From contig CAZTBW010000002.1 in NCBI GenBank assembly GCA_964612555.1, forward strand, positions 1-64,000: DNA of 64,000 nt. Direction: 5' to 3'. Shown piece after piece: positions 34,429 to 44,371 of the stretch (position 1 is its first letter; the number at the start of each line of letters is the position of its first letter). Source of the stretch: DAOLCO01 sp964612555. GTDB taxonomy: Bacteria > Bdellovibrionota_C > UBA2361 > SZUA-149 > DAOLCO01. The position numbers and the translations under genes were made by a program. Under the pieces are notes generated by a model. The model was given only the letters and a program-made list of their open reading frames with translations, was not told the origin of the DNA and made no database searches.

Positions 34429-35999
34429 TGAAGAGAAAGCATTTTGCTGTTATTTTATCATATGCGGGGCTTGTCTTTGTTGTTGTTTCGCTTCTTTTAT
34501 ATGGTTTTCTGGGAAAATCGTTTCAGACGCTTGCGATAGTACATCTTGTTCTGGCGGGCTTAAGTTTATTTTTCTCGTTGATAATTGGAGGTGGTCGGAA
34601 AGTCGCTTCTGACAGCCGTTTACCTCTCGCTTCTCAGGTTCAACTTGAGGGGGTGTATTCATTTTTATATATAGTGCTGTTTCTCGGGGTGGTCTTATTT
34701 ACCGGGGTACTTGTAAAAACATATTTCCCGTATCGTTTTGATGTTACTGAAGAGAAAGTACATTCCCTTTCTTCTCACACTCATAAAGTGCTGGATGATT
34801 TGGCTGCACCGGTATCGGTAAAGGTGTTTTCGCTTGGAGCTGAACCACCTGAAAAGTTGCGAAGGCTTTTAGATCACTACGCTCATGCATCGAAATATTT
34901 CAGGTGGAGCGCCTATGACCCCGATGTTAATCGAACTCTGGTTGAGCGTTTGGGGGTTCAGGAAAAAGATACCCTGTATTTTTCTTTTTTAAATGAATCA
35001 GATGAAGACCCCAAGGGTATCCTTTTAAGCAGAAATATTGATGAAGAGGGTCTTACAAATGCCCTTATAAAGCTTTCTCGTGGTAGGGATACTCTTATAT
35101 ATGTGCCACAATCTCACGGAGAGGGGAGCCTCTCAAATGAGACTGAAACAGGTTTCAGTTTTCTAAGAGAGTCCATAGCGGGTGAAGGCTATACTGTGAG
35201 CGAGATTGATCTGATTGCAGTTAATGAAATACCTCTTTCAAAATCCCTCTTGTTGATTCTTTCTCCCCAGAAAGACTTTCTTCCCGGTGAAAAAGAAAAA
35301 ATAAAAAATTTTTTAAGCGCCGGGGGCAGTGCCTTGTTTCTTCTCGAACCGCTCCATGTGAATATAGTAAGAGATATTATCGAACCCCTTGGTATTTTCC
35401 CCGGTAAGGATACCATTGTTGATCGTGAAGCTTTTACTTTTAAAGATGGTGTGATGGGAGTGCAACCATTGATAGACACCTTCTCAAGTCATCCTTCCGC
35501 CAGGGATTTTGGGAAAACGGTTCTTCTCAGTACTGCCGTATCTGTTCGTAAGTCTGCCGAAGCTGATGCGGTAACAGAAATTGCATTTACCAGTGAGACC
35601 AGTTGGGCGGAAACCAATCTTCAGGCTTTGTACTCTGATTCCCCAACAGCCGAGAAAACTGAGGATGACATTCCCGGTCCCGTTTCAATTGCCGCTGCGT
35701 ATGAGAATGCGGGGAGAGAGAGACCTGAAGATAGTATGGGGCGAGTCATCGTGCTGGGTGATATGGATTTTGTAAGTAACGTAAATATCCGACAGCTTTT
35801 TAATAGAGACTTTTTTCTTAATATGCTTAATTGGGTTTCCGGAGAGGATGAAGTGGTAAAGATTCGTGCGGGTACATTACAAAGGTCCAGGCAGGTCATC
35901 ACACCTGAACAATTTACCATGATTTTTACCTGGGCTGGGGTTATTATTCCTGAGATAATTCTGCTTTTAGGAATAGCAGTCTGGGTCTCCCGGAGGTAG
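34428..35999 (+). CDS. GldG-like ABC transporter auxiliary protein
   Basis: 523 residues from GTG 34428, five bases after GGGAGG; an in-frame ATG at 34374 lies within the permease gene. Two N-terminal membrane helices plus one more near 85-105, a periplasmic domain of the ABC_transp_aux type (about 115-480) with FDVTEEKVHSLSSHT at its start, and a C-terminal helix (about 495-518). The RFDVTxxxxHSLS pattern is typical for GldG. It follows the permease and precedes the DUF4340 gene. Confidence 0.9.
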   Translation: MKRKHFAVILSYAGLVFVVVSLLLYGFLGKSFQTLAIVHLVLAGLSLFFSLIIGGGRKVASDSRLPLASQVQLEGVYSFLYIVLFLGVVLFTGVLVKTYFPYRFDVTEEKVHSLSSHTHKVLDDLAAPVSVKVFSLGAEPPEKLRRLLDHYAHASKYFRWSAYDPDVNRTLVERLGVQEKDTLYFSFLNESDEDPKGILLSRNIDEEGLTNALIKLSRGRDTLIYVPQSHGEGSLSNETETGFSFLRESIAGEGYTVSEIDLIAVNEIPLSKSLLLILSPQKDFLPGEKEKIKNFLSAGGSALFLLEPLHVNIVRDIIEPLGIFPGKDTIVDREAFTFKDGVMGVQPLIDTFSSHPSARDFGKTVLLSTAVSVRKSAEADAVTEIAFTSETSWAETNLQALYSDSPTAEKTEDDIPGPVSIAAAYENAGRERPEDSMGRVIVLGDMDFVSNVNIRQLFNRDFFLNMLNWVSGEDEVVKIRAGTLQRSRQVITPEQFTMIFTWAGVIIPEIILLLGIAVWVSRR

Positions 36000-36000
36000 T

Positions 36001-37470
36001 ATGAAAAAGAAAGTGGTCATTTTAGCGTTTGTATTTATACTGCTCCTGTTCCTGTATTTGTTTGGGTCGCTTGGGGGTGATAAGGACTCGCCTGATCTTA
36101 CAAAAGAGAAGGCACTTCTTGTTTTTGATAAGGATTCTGTTGTTCGTTTACGATTACTCGGTTCTATTGGTAACTCGATTGATATTTCCAGATCAAGTTC
36201 CTTACCTGTCGAGTCACCTCTCTTGCATCGGGCAAACTGGGTTCTTAAAGACCCGGTTTTTGCTCCCGTAGATGAGAATATTTTCGATGATTTGATCAGC
36301 CGGGTAAGTAAAATATCAGGTACCGAATTTACAGAAGAAGCGGATGAAGAGTCTTTGGGTTTAACTCCCCCGGAGTTGATTTTGATTCTGGATTTTAAAG
36401 GAGGTGCCGAGCAGGTTATCAGTTTCGGAGCAAAAAGTTCTGTAACAAAACGACGGTTTCTTCAAAAAGAAGGTGATGTACGTTTCTACGTAAGCAGTAA
36501 GGATTTCCCAAAATATGTTACTGAGATACAGGATAAAATAAAAAGTCGTGAAGTACTGAAAATTAATCCTGAACTTGTTACGGGAGTGGATGTTATTCAT
36601 GAAGATCGATACTTCAGGGTTCTTTCAAACAAGTGTCAGGTAAAGGAAGACAAATGGATTGTTGCGGGTGGTGCTGAAACGCAGCAGGGTGATTCTCAGT
36701 TTATTTCAAGAAAAATCAGGGAACTTTCAAATCTTAAGGTAAAAAGAATCTTTGAAACCCCGCTTGATGTGTTCTCATTTACGGGCCTTGATAATCCTTT
36801 TTTAATACTGAATATTTCATTTCAGGTTGATGAGTCCGGAAATTTCGCATGTGATAGTGGCAGAAAAAAAGAGCTTTTACTGCAGTTTGGAAAGGGCTTG
36901 GGGGTGCAGCTATCCGGAAAAGGGACGCTTGCTACCGATGTTTCGTACTATCTAAAGGTAGGTGGCGAGGTAAGGTTGTACGAAATAGAAAAAGTCTTTT
37001 TTTCGGATTGGCTGCAAGGTGCGTTTCATTTCAGGGAGCGATGTCCGTTTTGTGACATATCTGAGGTTCTGGATTCGGTAACCTCACTCAGTGTCTCCGA
37101 TCCTAATGACTCCTGTACGGTGGTCTTTGGAAAAGAGGCAGTTGTGGAAAATTCTCAGCTCATGGACTCCTTGAAAAAATCACTTCAGGAGATCAGGTTT
37201 GATGCACTACTTGATGAGGATGAGTTGAGGAACTACACGTTGGGAGCCGGGGTCGGCTTTGAAATGAGTCTTTCAGAAAAAGAGGGTATTTCTCTTGAAG
37301 TTGTGGGCAGTGTTCAGCCCGATGTGTCTGAAGGAGGGGATAATCTGTCCCCACTGATACTGAAGGTGAAGCGTAAAAATGAAGCACCGTATCATGGAGT
37401 ACTCAGTGAAGATACTTTTTTACCACTTCGCACCGTTCTTAAAAGTTTTTGTACCGATGGTGCTTCCTGA
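36001..37470 (+). CDS. DUF4340-domain periplasmic protein
   Basis: 489 residues. A single N-terminal membrane segment (about 4-23) precedes an all-beta periplasmic part; the segment WVLKDPVFAPVDENIFDDLI and VISFGAKSSVTKRRFL match DUF4340 repeats, two or more copies. DUF4340 genes regularly follow GldG-like genes, as here after one base, so it is probably part of the transporter. Its TGA overlaps the ATG of the PBP1A gene. Function of the domain is not known. Confidence 0.8.
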   Translation: MKKKVVILAFVFILLLFLYLFGSLGGDKDSPDLTKEKALLVFDKDSVVRLRLLGSIGNSIDISRSSSLPVESPLLHRANWVLKDPVFAPVDENIFDDLISRVSKISGTEFTEEADEESLGLTPPELILILDFKGGAEQVISFGAKSSVTKRRFLQKEGDVRFYVSSKDFPKYVTEIQDKIKSREVLKINPELVTGVDVIHEDRYFRVLSNKCQVKEDKWIVAGGAETQQGDSQFISRKIRELSNLKVKRIFETPLDVFSFTGLDNPFLILNISFQVDESGNFACDSGRKKELLLQFGKGLGVQLSGKGTLATDVSYYLKVGGEVRLYEIEKVFFSDWLQGAFHFRERCPFCDISEVLDSVTSLSVSDPNDSCTVVFGKEAVVENSQLMDSLKKSLQEIRFDALLDEDELRNYTLGAGVGFEMSLSEKEGISLEVVGSVQPDVSEGGDNLSPLILKVKRKNEAPYHGVLSEDTFLPLRTVLKSFCTDGAS

Positions 37471-39887
37471 TGCGAGTAGTATTTAAAGTCATCATTCGAA
37501 TTATAACCTGGGTTTTTGTGTGCGGGGGAATGCTTGCGGTAGTGTTTGGAGGTTTTGCAGGTCTGTATTTTTATAACAGACTGAACCGTGATTTACCTCG
37601 AATTGAAAAACTGAGTGATTATAAGCCAAAGGCGGTAAGCAGGATTCTTGGTGATGATGGTACTCTGCTTGCAGAAATCTGGGATGAAAGAAGGTATCCG
37701 GTTTCTCTTGAAGAGATTCCCCTTCATGTTAAAAATGCGTTTCTTGCCGCGGAGGATTCAAGTTTCTATGAGCATGGAGGGATTGATTTTCTGAGTATCC
37801 TTCGTGCGGCATGGGTTAACCTTACCTCCCGGGGAACCAGGCAAGGTGCCTCGACCATTACTCAGCAGATTGTAAAAGAGCTTTTGCTGAGTCGTGAAAG
37901 GACTTACGAGAGAAAACTTAAGGAAGCGCTTCTTGCGTATCGCCTTGAGAAATATTTGAGTAAAGATGAAATCCTTTCAATGTATTTGAATCAGATTTTT
38001 CTCGGTTCCGGAGCCTACGGTATCAAAGCCGCAGCGAAAGTACATTTTCATAAAGAACTTGAAGAGCTCAGCATCGCAGAAACGGCTCTCCTTGCGGGGC
38101 TTCCCAAAAAACCAAGTGAATTGACACGACCAAAGAATTTCCAGATGGCTATGGGGCGCCAGAGATATGTATTGAGGCAAATGCTTGGAAAAAGTTTTAT
38201 CTCTCAGGAAGAGTTTGATCAGGCAGTGAAAGAGGAAATAAAAATGTTTCCGCAGGATGAGGAAAACCTCTTTGCCTCACCCTACTATACCACTCATGCG
38301 ATTAAGATTGCAGAAGAGATTATTCAAAAAGTAAACCCCGAGTACACCCTTCGGGATCCGGGTGGATTTGTAGTGCAGACTACGGTTGATGTACCTGCGG
38401 ATACGTTTGCACAAAAGTCTCTTCAGAATGGTTTGAAATCTCTTGATAAGCGTCAGGGCTGGAGAGGAGTTCTGGGAAATATTCGTGAGGATACGGGCAC
38501 CCCTCTTGGCTGGGATGAGCTTGCATCGGAGCAGGAGTTAGTCCCGGGTAAAATATTCAGGGCGCTGGTAAGTGCAGTGCATGCTCCCGGCGGGATTGTA
38601 AAGGTAAGGCTTGGTTCAGTTGAAGCAGAGCTTGATGTGAACTCTGCTGCCTGGGCAAAGACTTTCAGTAAGCTTGAGGCGGGAAATCCGGAAATAAAAT
38701 CCTGGCACGGGGGAAGTCCTTCACGTGTGATTGTTCCGGGGGATATTATTGAAGTTTCTGTTTCACAAATAACCCATGATGATTCGGGAAAGGTAAGTTC
38801 GTTCAAGTTACAACTCGATCAGACTCCGGCAGTTCAGGGTGCAATGGTCGTGATGAATTCTGCGACGGGTGAAGTGGTGTCTATTATCGGCGGATATGAC
38901 TATAAGCTCAGTAAGTTTAATCGGGCAACGCAAGGGGATCTTCAACCGGGGTCTGCCTTTAAGCCTCTGATATATCTTTCCGCTTTGGAGGAGTTGCGTA
39001 TGACTCCTTCAACGCTCGTTCCGGATGAGCCGATCAGTTATCAAACTCTCGACGGAGTTTGGGCACCTCAAAATTTCGACAAAAAATTTCTTGGTCCAAT
39101 TACTCTTCGTGTGGCTTTACAAAAGTCTCGAAACGTAGTCTCGGTGTATCTGCTTGAGCGGATAGGGGTTGATAAAATAATTGGAAGTGCACGGAGGCTT
39201 GGAATCAGTACCCCCATTCCAAGAAACATGTCTATCGCTTTGGGTACTCCTGAGGTGCGGGTTATTGATATGGTTCGTTCTTATGCCCCATTTTCTTCAG
39301 GAGGATACCTGCCGGAGCCTTTACTCGTTAAATCAATAAAAGAACGTGATGGAACTGAAATCTATCTTGGTCTTCCAAAGCAGAAACAAGTTATCAATCC
39401 TCCCGAAGCATTTGTTATGGCACATATGATGAAAGGAGTTGTAGAGAGAGGTACTGCACAGGTGATCAGAAAACTTGGTATGCCTGTTGGTGGAAAGACG
39501 GGGACTACTAATAATCATATGGATTCCTGGTTTATTGGCTACACTCCTGAGTGGGTTGCCGGGGTCTGGGTGGGCTTTGATGTAAAACGATCTTTAGGAA
39601 AGACCGCAACAGGTGGAGTGGTTGCGGCACCAATTTTTCTTGAATTTATGACGGAGTTTTTAAAGGATTCACCGGCACTTGATTTCATCCCCCCGGAAGG
39701 AGTTGTTCCGCTTACGGTAGACCCAACAAGTGGCTTGCCACTTGAGCCGGGTTCAGAGCGAGCCTTTGTAGAGTATTTCATACTGGGAAATACTGAAGAT
39801 CCTTATGGTCGTCTCAACCGCTATCAGGAGCAATATGTGCCTCGTTCACAGGAGGGAGGGGATTATCTTACGAATAGCGACTTTTAA
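37470..39887 (+). CDS. mrcA: Class A penicillin-binding protein 1A
   Basis: 805 residues. Membrane anchor at about 8-36. Glycosyltransferase 51 domain about 65-235 with EDSSFYEHGG (Glu95), GASTITQQIVKEL and KEALLAYRLEKYLSK; a family OB-like insert around 320-450; transpeptidase with SAFK at about 495, SRN motif in KSRNVV and KTGT at about 676. It polymerises and cross-links peptidoglycan in the periplasm. All catalytic residues are intact. The start overlaps the DUF4340 stop, so it is the end of the transporter operon. Confidence 0.95.
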   Translation: MRVVFKVIIRIITWVFVCGGMLAVVFGGFAGLYFYNRLNRDLPRIEKLSDYKPKAVSRILGDDGTLLAEIWDERRYPVSLEEIPLHVKNAFLAAEDSSFYEHGGIDFLSILRAAWVNLTSRGTRQGASTITQQIVKELLLSRERTYERKLKEALLAYRLEKYLSKDEILSMYLNQIFLGSGAYGIKAAAKVHFHKELEELSIAETALLAGLPKKPSELTRPKNFQMAMGRQRYVLRQMLGKSFISQEEFDQAVKEEIKMFPQDEENLFASPYYTTHAIKIAEEIIQKVNPEYTLRDPGGFVVQTTVDVPADTFAQKSLQNGLKSLDKRQGWRGVLGNIREDTGTPLGWDELASEQELVPGKIFRALVSAVHAPGGIVKVRLGSVEAELDVNSAAWAKTFSKLEAGNPEIKSWHGGSPSRVIVPGDIIEVSVSQITHDDSGKVSSFKLQLDQTPAVQGAMVVMNSATGEVVSIIGGYDYKLSKFNRATQGDLQPGSAFKPLIYLSALEELRMTPSTLVPDEPISYQTLDGVWAPQNFDKKFLGPITLRVALQKSRNVVSVYLLERIGVDKIIGSARRLGISTPIPRNMSIALGTPEVRVIDMVRSYAPFSSGGYLPEPLLVKSIKERDGTEIYLGLPKQKQVINPPEAFVMAHMMKGVVERGTAQVIRKLGMPVGGKTGTTNNHMDSWFIGYTPEWVAGVWVGFDVKRSLGKTATGGVVAAPIFLEFMTEFLKDSPALDFIPPEGVVPLTVDPTSGLPLEPGSERAFVEYFILGNTEDPYGRLNRYQEQYVPRSQEGGDYLTNSDF

Positions 39888-40012
39888 GCAAAAGATAACC
39901 CATTATTCTAATAGTGAATCATCTAAAGTTTATATAGCCATTTCTTTATTCAGTCTTTATATTCCATAAGTAATTGTAATGCGTTGCATCATTACTACCG
40001 ATAATAAAAAAC

Positions 40013-42313
40013 ATGAAAAAGTATATTAATTACATACTGCTGAGTTTACTAGTCTTTACATCACCACTTTTTCTGGAAGTGCTTGTAGACGACTCAGAGG
40101 TGTATGCTGCTGATCCTCCAAAAAAAACATCTTCTCGTCAGGCGGTCAGAAAACGAAAACCTTTACCACCCCGGGAACCTGAATCACCGGCGTCTTTACC
40201 TCCTTCCCGTGGGCAGGATTTGGCATTTGAGGATACAAAGGGTTTAGGTGCAGCTGGAAAGCCGGTTGATGCAATATTAATACTTGATTCTTCCAGAAGT
40301 ATGCAGAGAAACGACCCTGCTCGTCTTCGCGATCAGGGCTCACGTTTGTTCCTCCAGTTCCTTGAGCCTGATGACAGATTCTCCCTGATAGAGTTTGGTG
40401 AACAGGCAAGTGTATTGCAACCGCTTACCTACTTAAAAAACTCACAACCTGATGAGATAAGAACAATTCTTGAGGGTATCCAGAATGAGGGTAACTTTAC
40501 CGACTTTTTGTTCCCTTTGGAACAGGCGCTGGAAATTTTTAAATATGAAAAAAGACCGGGAGCGGAGAAAGTAATTATTCTTTTATCTGACGGTCATATG
40601 GATCCCGACCCGAGAGTGGGTACGAAACAAAAACGAACAAAAAAACTCGTTGAAGAAGTGGTACCGGAGCTTACAAAGCAAAACATAAAATTATATTCTC
40701 TGGCACTTAGTGAAGAGGCAGATAAAATTGCCCTCAGGGCAATGGCAGAGGAGACGGGGGGCTTAAGCTGGTACGCAAAAGAAGTAAATGAAATTCACAG
40801 AATTTTCTCCGATTTGTTCCTCACAATAAAAAAACCTCAGGTGCTGGAGCTTACCAAGGATGGTTTTGAAATAGATGGGAGTACTCATGAGGCAACTTTC
40901 TTTGTCAACAGAGACACAAAGAATGAAACCGTAGTTGTTATAGATCCTACGGGTAAAGAGTTTTTAAATAAGGATTTTCCCTCTCAATGGAAATGGTTTA
41001 AGGGAGAATTGTTTGATATTATTACCGTTCCTCAACCCTTACCGGGTACCTGGCTTGTTACGGGAGGTAGCAGTGGGTTTGCAAAGCTGCTTTCTGATTT
41101 AAAACTCGAGTATAGTTGGCCCGGCTCCACCTTCAGTGTTGGTGATTCTGTAGTATTAAAAGCACGGCTTACAGAATCCGGTACGGTTCTGAATAATCCT
41201 CAGCTTAAAGATTTAGTGTTTTATAATTTTAAAATTATAAATTCGTCCAAAGGCACCGTCTATCTTCAGGGAAAATTACTTGAAAAAGAAGAGGGAAGCT
41301 TTCAGACTACCGTTACGTTTAATGACGAGGGTGAGTATAAATTGTTCCTGACAGTAACCTCTCCCACCTTTACCCGCCAGACTCACATTCCCTTCAGCGT
41401 ATCAACCGGGCTTATCTCATTGGTTCATGTCCCGGGAAATGAATTTACGGGGACAGAGGACAGCTATGAAGTGGTTCTGCACCCTGCCACTGATGCATTT
41501 AAAAACCTCACTGTTGGTTTAATAAATAATATTAAGGGTACTGAAGAGCAGTACACCATCCCTTTAAAAGACTTCAAGGTCAGAGACAGAACCTATCTTG
41601 TTCCTTTGAATCGTTTTAAATCAGGTAAAAATATTGTCACCGCGGTTTTTTCTGCGATTGGAGAAGATAGAAAAAAAATAGTGGCAAAGAGTGAGGTTCT
41701 TGAAATATCCGTATCTCAGGAAGCAAGTTCTTTTCAGGAAACGGAAAAAGAAAACGCAATAGATATTGAAAATATTGATTTCAGTGAAGATGCAGAATCC
41801 GAAGCGGTTGATGATTCCTCTCCAGGAATACTTTGGGGAATCGTTTCGCTTGTTATTGGTTTAATTGTTTCATTGGGTGGTGCGAGGTTTCATATAAAGA
41901 GTGTTCAAAGAAATGATGAGGAGCTTGGATCTTTAAGAGAGTCATATGGGGCACCAAAAGAATTATTATACCAGATTGAGACATTAAGGGGCACCTCGTC
42001 TGCTCAAAAACGTCAGGCAAATGAACAAGAGCGTGAGCTTTTTTCGAGTATCCCTGCCTATAATGAAATTATTTCACAATATGTTGATGATTCTTCTGAT
42101 AAGAGAGAGGGAGACTTGAATGAAAAAGATATGAACGACAATGATTCCCGATCTGATGATCTGGAAGATGCGCCATCGGATTCAGATATCGATGCTGGTA
42201 CAGTTGAGGCTTCTGTTGAAAATAATGAATCAAGTGATGATGAAGAGGATGGAGATAATAAGCAGGTTCCCGGTGGAGAAACGGAAGCCGAATTCCTGGA
42301 AGAAGATTCTTAG
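40013..42313 (+). CDS. von Willebrand A domain membrane protein
   Basis: 766 residues. Signal peptide about 1-32, Pro/basic linker, then a vWA domain with intact MIDAS (DSSRSM at 92-97, Thr in GNFTDFLF, Asp in LLSDGHMD) to about 265. A long beta-rich extracytoplasmic part follows, then one membrane helix about 604-625 and a cytoplasmic tail of about 140 residues rich in Asp, Glu and Ser. The coiled-coil membrane protein gene follows after 57 nt. Beyond the TAG the DNA still reads in frame as acidic residues with further stops, so the tail may once have been longer. Confidence 0.85.
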   Translation: MKKYINYILLSLLVFTSPLFLEVLVDDSEVYAADPPKKTSSRQAVRKRKPLPPREPESPASLPPSRGQDLAFEDTKGLGAAGKPVDAILILDSSRSMQRNDPARLRDQGSRLFLQFLEPDDRFSLIEFGEQASVLQPLTYLKNSQPDEIRTILEGIQNEGNFTDFLFPLEQALEIFKYEKRPGAEKVIILLSDGHMDPDPRVGTKQKRTKKLVEEVVPELTKQNIKLYSLALSEEADKIALRAMAEETGGLSWYAKEVNEIHRIFSDLFLTIKKPQVLELTKDGFEIDGSTHEATFFVNRDTKNETVVVIDPTGKEFLNKDFPSQWKWFKGELFDIITVPQPLPGTWLVTGGSSGFAKLLSDLKLEYSWPGSTFSVGDSVVLKARLTESGTVLNNPQLKDLVFYNFKIINSSKGTVYLQGKLLEKEEGSFQTTVTFNDEGEYKLFLTVTSPTFTRQTHIPFSVSTGLISLVHVPGNEFTGTEDSYEVVLHPATDAFKNLTVGLINNIKGTEEQYTIPLKDFKVRDRTYLVPLNRFKSGKNIVTAVFSAIGEDRKKIVAKSEVLEISVSQEASSFQETEKENAIDIENIDFSEDAESEAVDDSSPGILWGIVSLVIGLIVSLGGARFHIKSVQRNDEELGSLRESYGAPKELLYQIETLRGTSSAQKRQANEQERELFSSIPAYNEIISQYVDDSSDKREGDLNEKDMNDNDSRSDDLEDAPSDSDIDAGTVEASVENNESSDDEEDGDNKQVPGGETEAEFLEEDS

Positions 42314-42370
42314 GATGAGTAGGATTCTGAACAAACAAGTAATGATGATGGATAAGAAGAAATTTTAGTT

Positions 42371-43069
42371 ATGGAATTACTCTGGATACTCATACTTCTT
42401 CTACTATACTGCGGTGCTGCCGTCTTTATATATTTAAAAATCAGTGGCAGCAGAAAAAAAGTAATCATGGGGCAGGAGAAAAATCTTGAAATAGCTCAAG
42501 ATGAGCTTGAAAAAAAACAGGAACATCTTAAAGAACTTCTGGAAATCAGTCTTGGGTTGGTAAGGAAAGAAGATATAAGTGTACTGGATGCGAAGCTTAG
42601 TGATCTTCAAGCTAATATTGATGGGGAAAAGGGAAGATTTGCCATCACTCAAACTGAACTGGATGCCATCGAGCTTAGATTAAGGGAGCTTGGTGAGTTA
42701 AAACGAGAGCTTGAAGTAAGTAACATGGATGCGCTTCGGGAAATAGAGATGCTTAAATCCCAGGAAAGAGACCTTCAGACCCAAAATGAAGTACTTCTTG
42801 AGAATCTGACCCAGGCAAGTGATCAGATCGATATCCTGTTTAACATGTTCCCTAACGATGAAAATATACAAAACTATTTCACTCAGGCAAAACAGGAGAT
42901 ACAGGAAATACAATCCAAACTCGGATTCTACCAGCACGAAATCGGAACAATTAACCAACAGTACGTGATACTGAAAAAAGCATACGACGCTTTAGACATA
43001 GAATACGCCCAGCTCTATGAAAAGCGGCAGCAGGATAAGTCAAAAAAGGGGGGAGGGGATGAGGAGTGA
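42371..43069 (+). CDS. Membrane-anchored coiled-coil protein
   Basis: 232 residues. A membrane helix at 3-22 is followed by a continuous coiled coil from about 30 to 215 with many heptads (Leu, Ile and Glu-rich). No enzymatic motif or family is recognised. It follows the vWA gene on the same strand and may form a complex with it, although only the position suggests this. A perfect 33-bp inverted repeat begins 20 bp after the stop codon. Confidence 0.7.
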   Translation: MELLWILILLLLYCGAAVFIYLKISGSRKKVIMGQEKNLEIAQDELEKKQEHLKELLEISLGLVRKEDISVLDAKLSDLQANIDGEKGRFAITQTELDAIELRLRELGELKRELEVSNMDALREIEMLKSQERDLQTQNEVLLENLTQASDQIDILFNMFPNDENIQNYFTQAKQEIQEIQSKLGFYQHEIGTINQQYVILKKAYDALDIEYAQLYEKRQQDKSKKGGGDEE

Positions 43070-43088
43070 GGTGGAAAATGTAAGTGGA

Positions 43089-43183
43089 AAATCTAAGAGG
43101 CACGACTAACTCGGATTTTTTCTTGCATCGGACGTTCGCCGCTGTCGGCGAAAAAATCCGAGTTAGTCGTGCCTCTTAGATTT
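43089..43183. repeat. Perfect 33-bp inverted repeat with 29-nt loop
   Basis: Arms 43089-43121 and 43151-43183 are exact inverted copies, with six T and six A at their inner ends. The loop holds a small stem of its own (CGCCG-CTGT-CGGCG). Arms are unlike other sequences in the window. It may be a terminator, an RNase III-type processing site or a MITE-like element. The rest of the 298-bp gap to the next gene contains an AT-rich stretch and no clear promoter. Confidence 0.8.
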
Positions 43184-43367
43184 CTATTTTATAAGTTTAT
43201 TTTTCTGGAAATTATTGAGGTTATTTACTATAATTAACATAGGTGCTGGCTGGTTATTCTTGTGAGTTCGGTTGTCGGATTTTCATTGAGTATTCTTACT
43301 TGCTGCTTTTGTTGCAAAAGGTACTGATATACTTGGAGTAATTAAAAGTTTTTATTTGAATCAAGTC

Positions 43368-44162
43368 ATGATTAGCAATATTTATACGGAACTTACCAGA
43401 GATTTTAATAAGGGAAAGGTGCGTTCTATCTTGTGTTCTGGTCAAGCTGTTGTGTTGCATGGTCTTGCGGTGATGAGTAAGGATGGTGACTGGATAATAA
43501 GATCAGATGAAGAGAGTTTAAATTTTATTCTTTCTGTTTTGGCTTCCAAGGGGGCTGTGTATAGATATGGGGCTCCATTGGCGAGTGCATGGCTTGAAGG
43601 GGGCTGGAGCACTCACCTTGAATATACCCATAACGATCTTAGAATCAGAACTGACTTTTTTACCAAACCACCGAGACTTAATAATGAACAAATCGCTGAT
43701 CTGTGGCAAAAAGCTGAGGCAGGTGCACCTCAGTATGTAGACTTGGAGACTTTGGCTCTTCTGAAGCAGACGGATAGAGAAAAAGATTATGTTATTTTAG
43801 GAGAACTTGCCAGAAAAATATCTGATGTTAGGGAGATGTTAAAGTATTCACGTAGCGCTGTTGATATTCTTAATATTTGGGATACTGATCGGGAAATCAT
43901 AGAATCAGTATCTCAAGTTCGTCCTGTATTGAAACTGTGCATAGAAGGAAGAGACGCACTTGAGGCAGGGCTTGATGCTGAAAGACGAACTCTCATGCGA
44001 ATTAATTCAGATCGACTTTTGAAATTTAAAAACGCTGCTACAAAATGGGCTGAGAGGTGGTCTCACATCTCAGCAAAAATAAAAGATTTACCTTTACTTG
44101 ATGCTCATCAGATTATGGTATCTGAAGCCTCAAAGTATTTACCAACAGAGGTGCGTCCATGA
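43368..44162 (+). CDS. Nucleotidyltransferase-fold protein (DUF6036-like)
   Basis: 264 residues from ATG 43368 (a TTG twelve bases earlier is in frame). The segment SGQAVVLHGLAVMSKDGDWII resembles the GGxAxxxHGxxRxTxDxD start of AbiEii or DUF6036-type nucleotidyltransferases, and RTDFFTKPP would provide the third acidic residue. The C-terminal half is helical. The gene overlaps the next small gene by four bases (ATGA), forming a two-gene unit. The fit is by eye; no nearby toxin is recognised unless the partner is one. Confidence 0.5.
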   Translation: MISNIYTELTRDFNKGKVRSILCSGQAVVLHGLAVMSKDGDWIIRSDEESLNFILSVLASKGAVYRYGAPLASAWLEGGWSTHLEYTHNDLRIRTDFFTKPPRLNNEQIADLWQKAEAGAPQYVDLETLALLKQTDREKDYVILGELARKISDVREMLKYSRSAVDILNIWDTDREIIESVSQVRPVLKLCIEGRDALEAGLDAERRTLMRINSDRLLKFKNAATKWAERWSHISAKIKDLPLLDAHQIMVSEASKYLPTEVRP

Positions 44163-44338
44163 TTTTTAAAACGTCAAATCCTTACGAGTTTTTGTCAGAA
44201 GAAGATATTGAAACTGGTAAGCTTTCAGATGAGGAGCTTTCTGCATATTGGGATTTTTGGTTTAAACTTGCCCAAAGTACGAATGAACAGGATGAATTTT
44301 TAATCTCACATGGCGTGTTCAGGGAAGTCCCGTTGTAA
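44159..44338 (+). CDS. 59-residue acidic protein coupled to the nucleotidyltransferase-like gene
   Basis: ATG at 44159 overlaps the previous TGA by four bases. The product is acidic with several Trp and Phe (WDFWFKLAQ) and a LSDEELSAYWDFW helix; no family is recognised. Small partners coupled to nucleotidyltransferases are often antitoxins or substrate adaptors, so this could be one. Codon use looks normal for the region. No known domain is claimed. Confidence 0.55.
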   Translation: MIFKTSNPYEFLSEEDIETGKLSDEELSAYWDFWFKLAQSTNEQDEFLISHGVFREVPL

Positions 44339-44371
44339 AAGAGAATTAGTGTGGTAATTATGAGAGTATCA

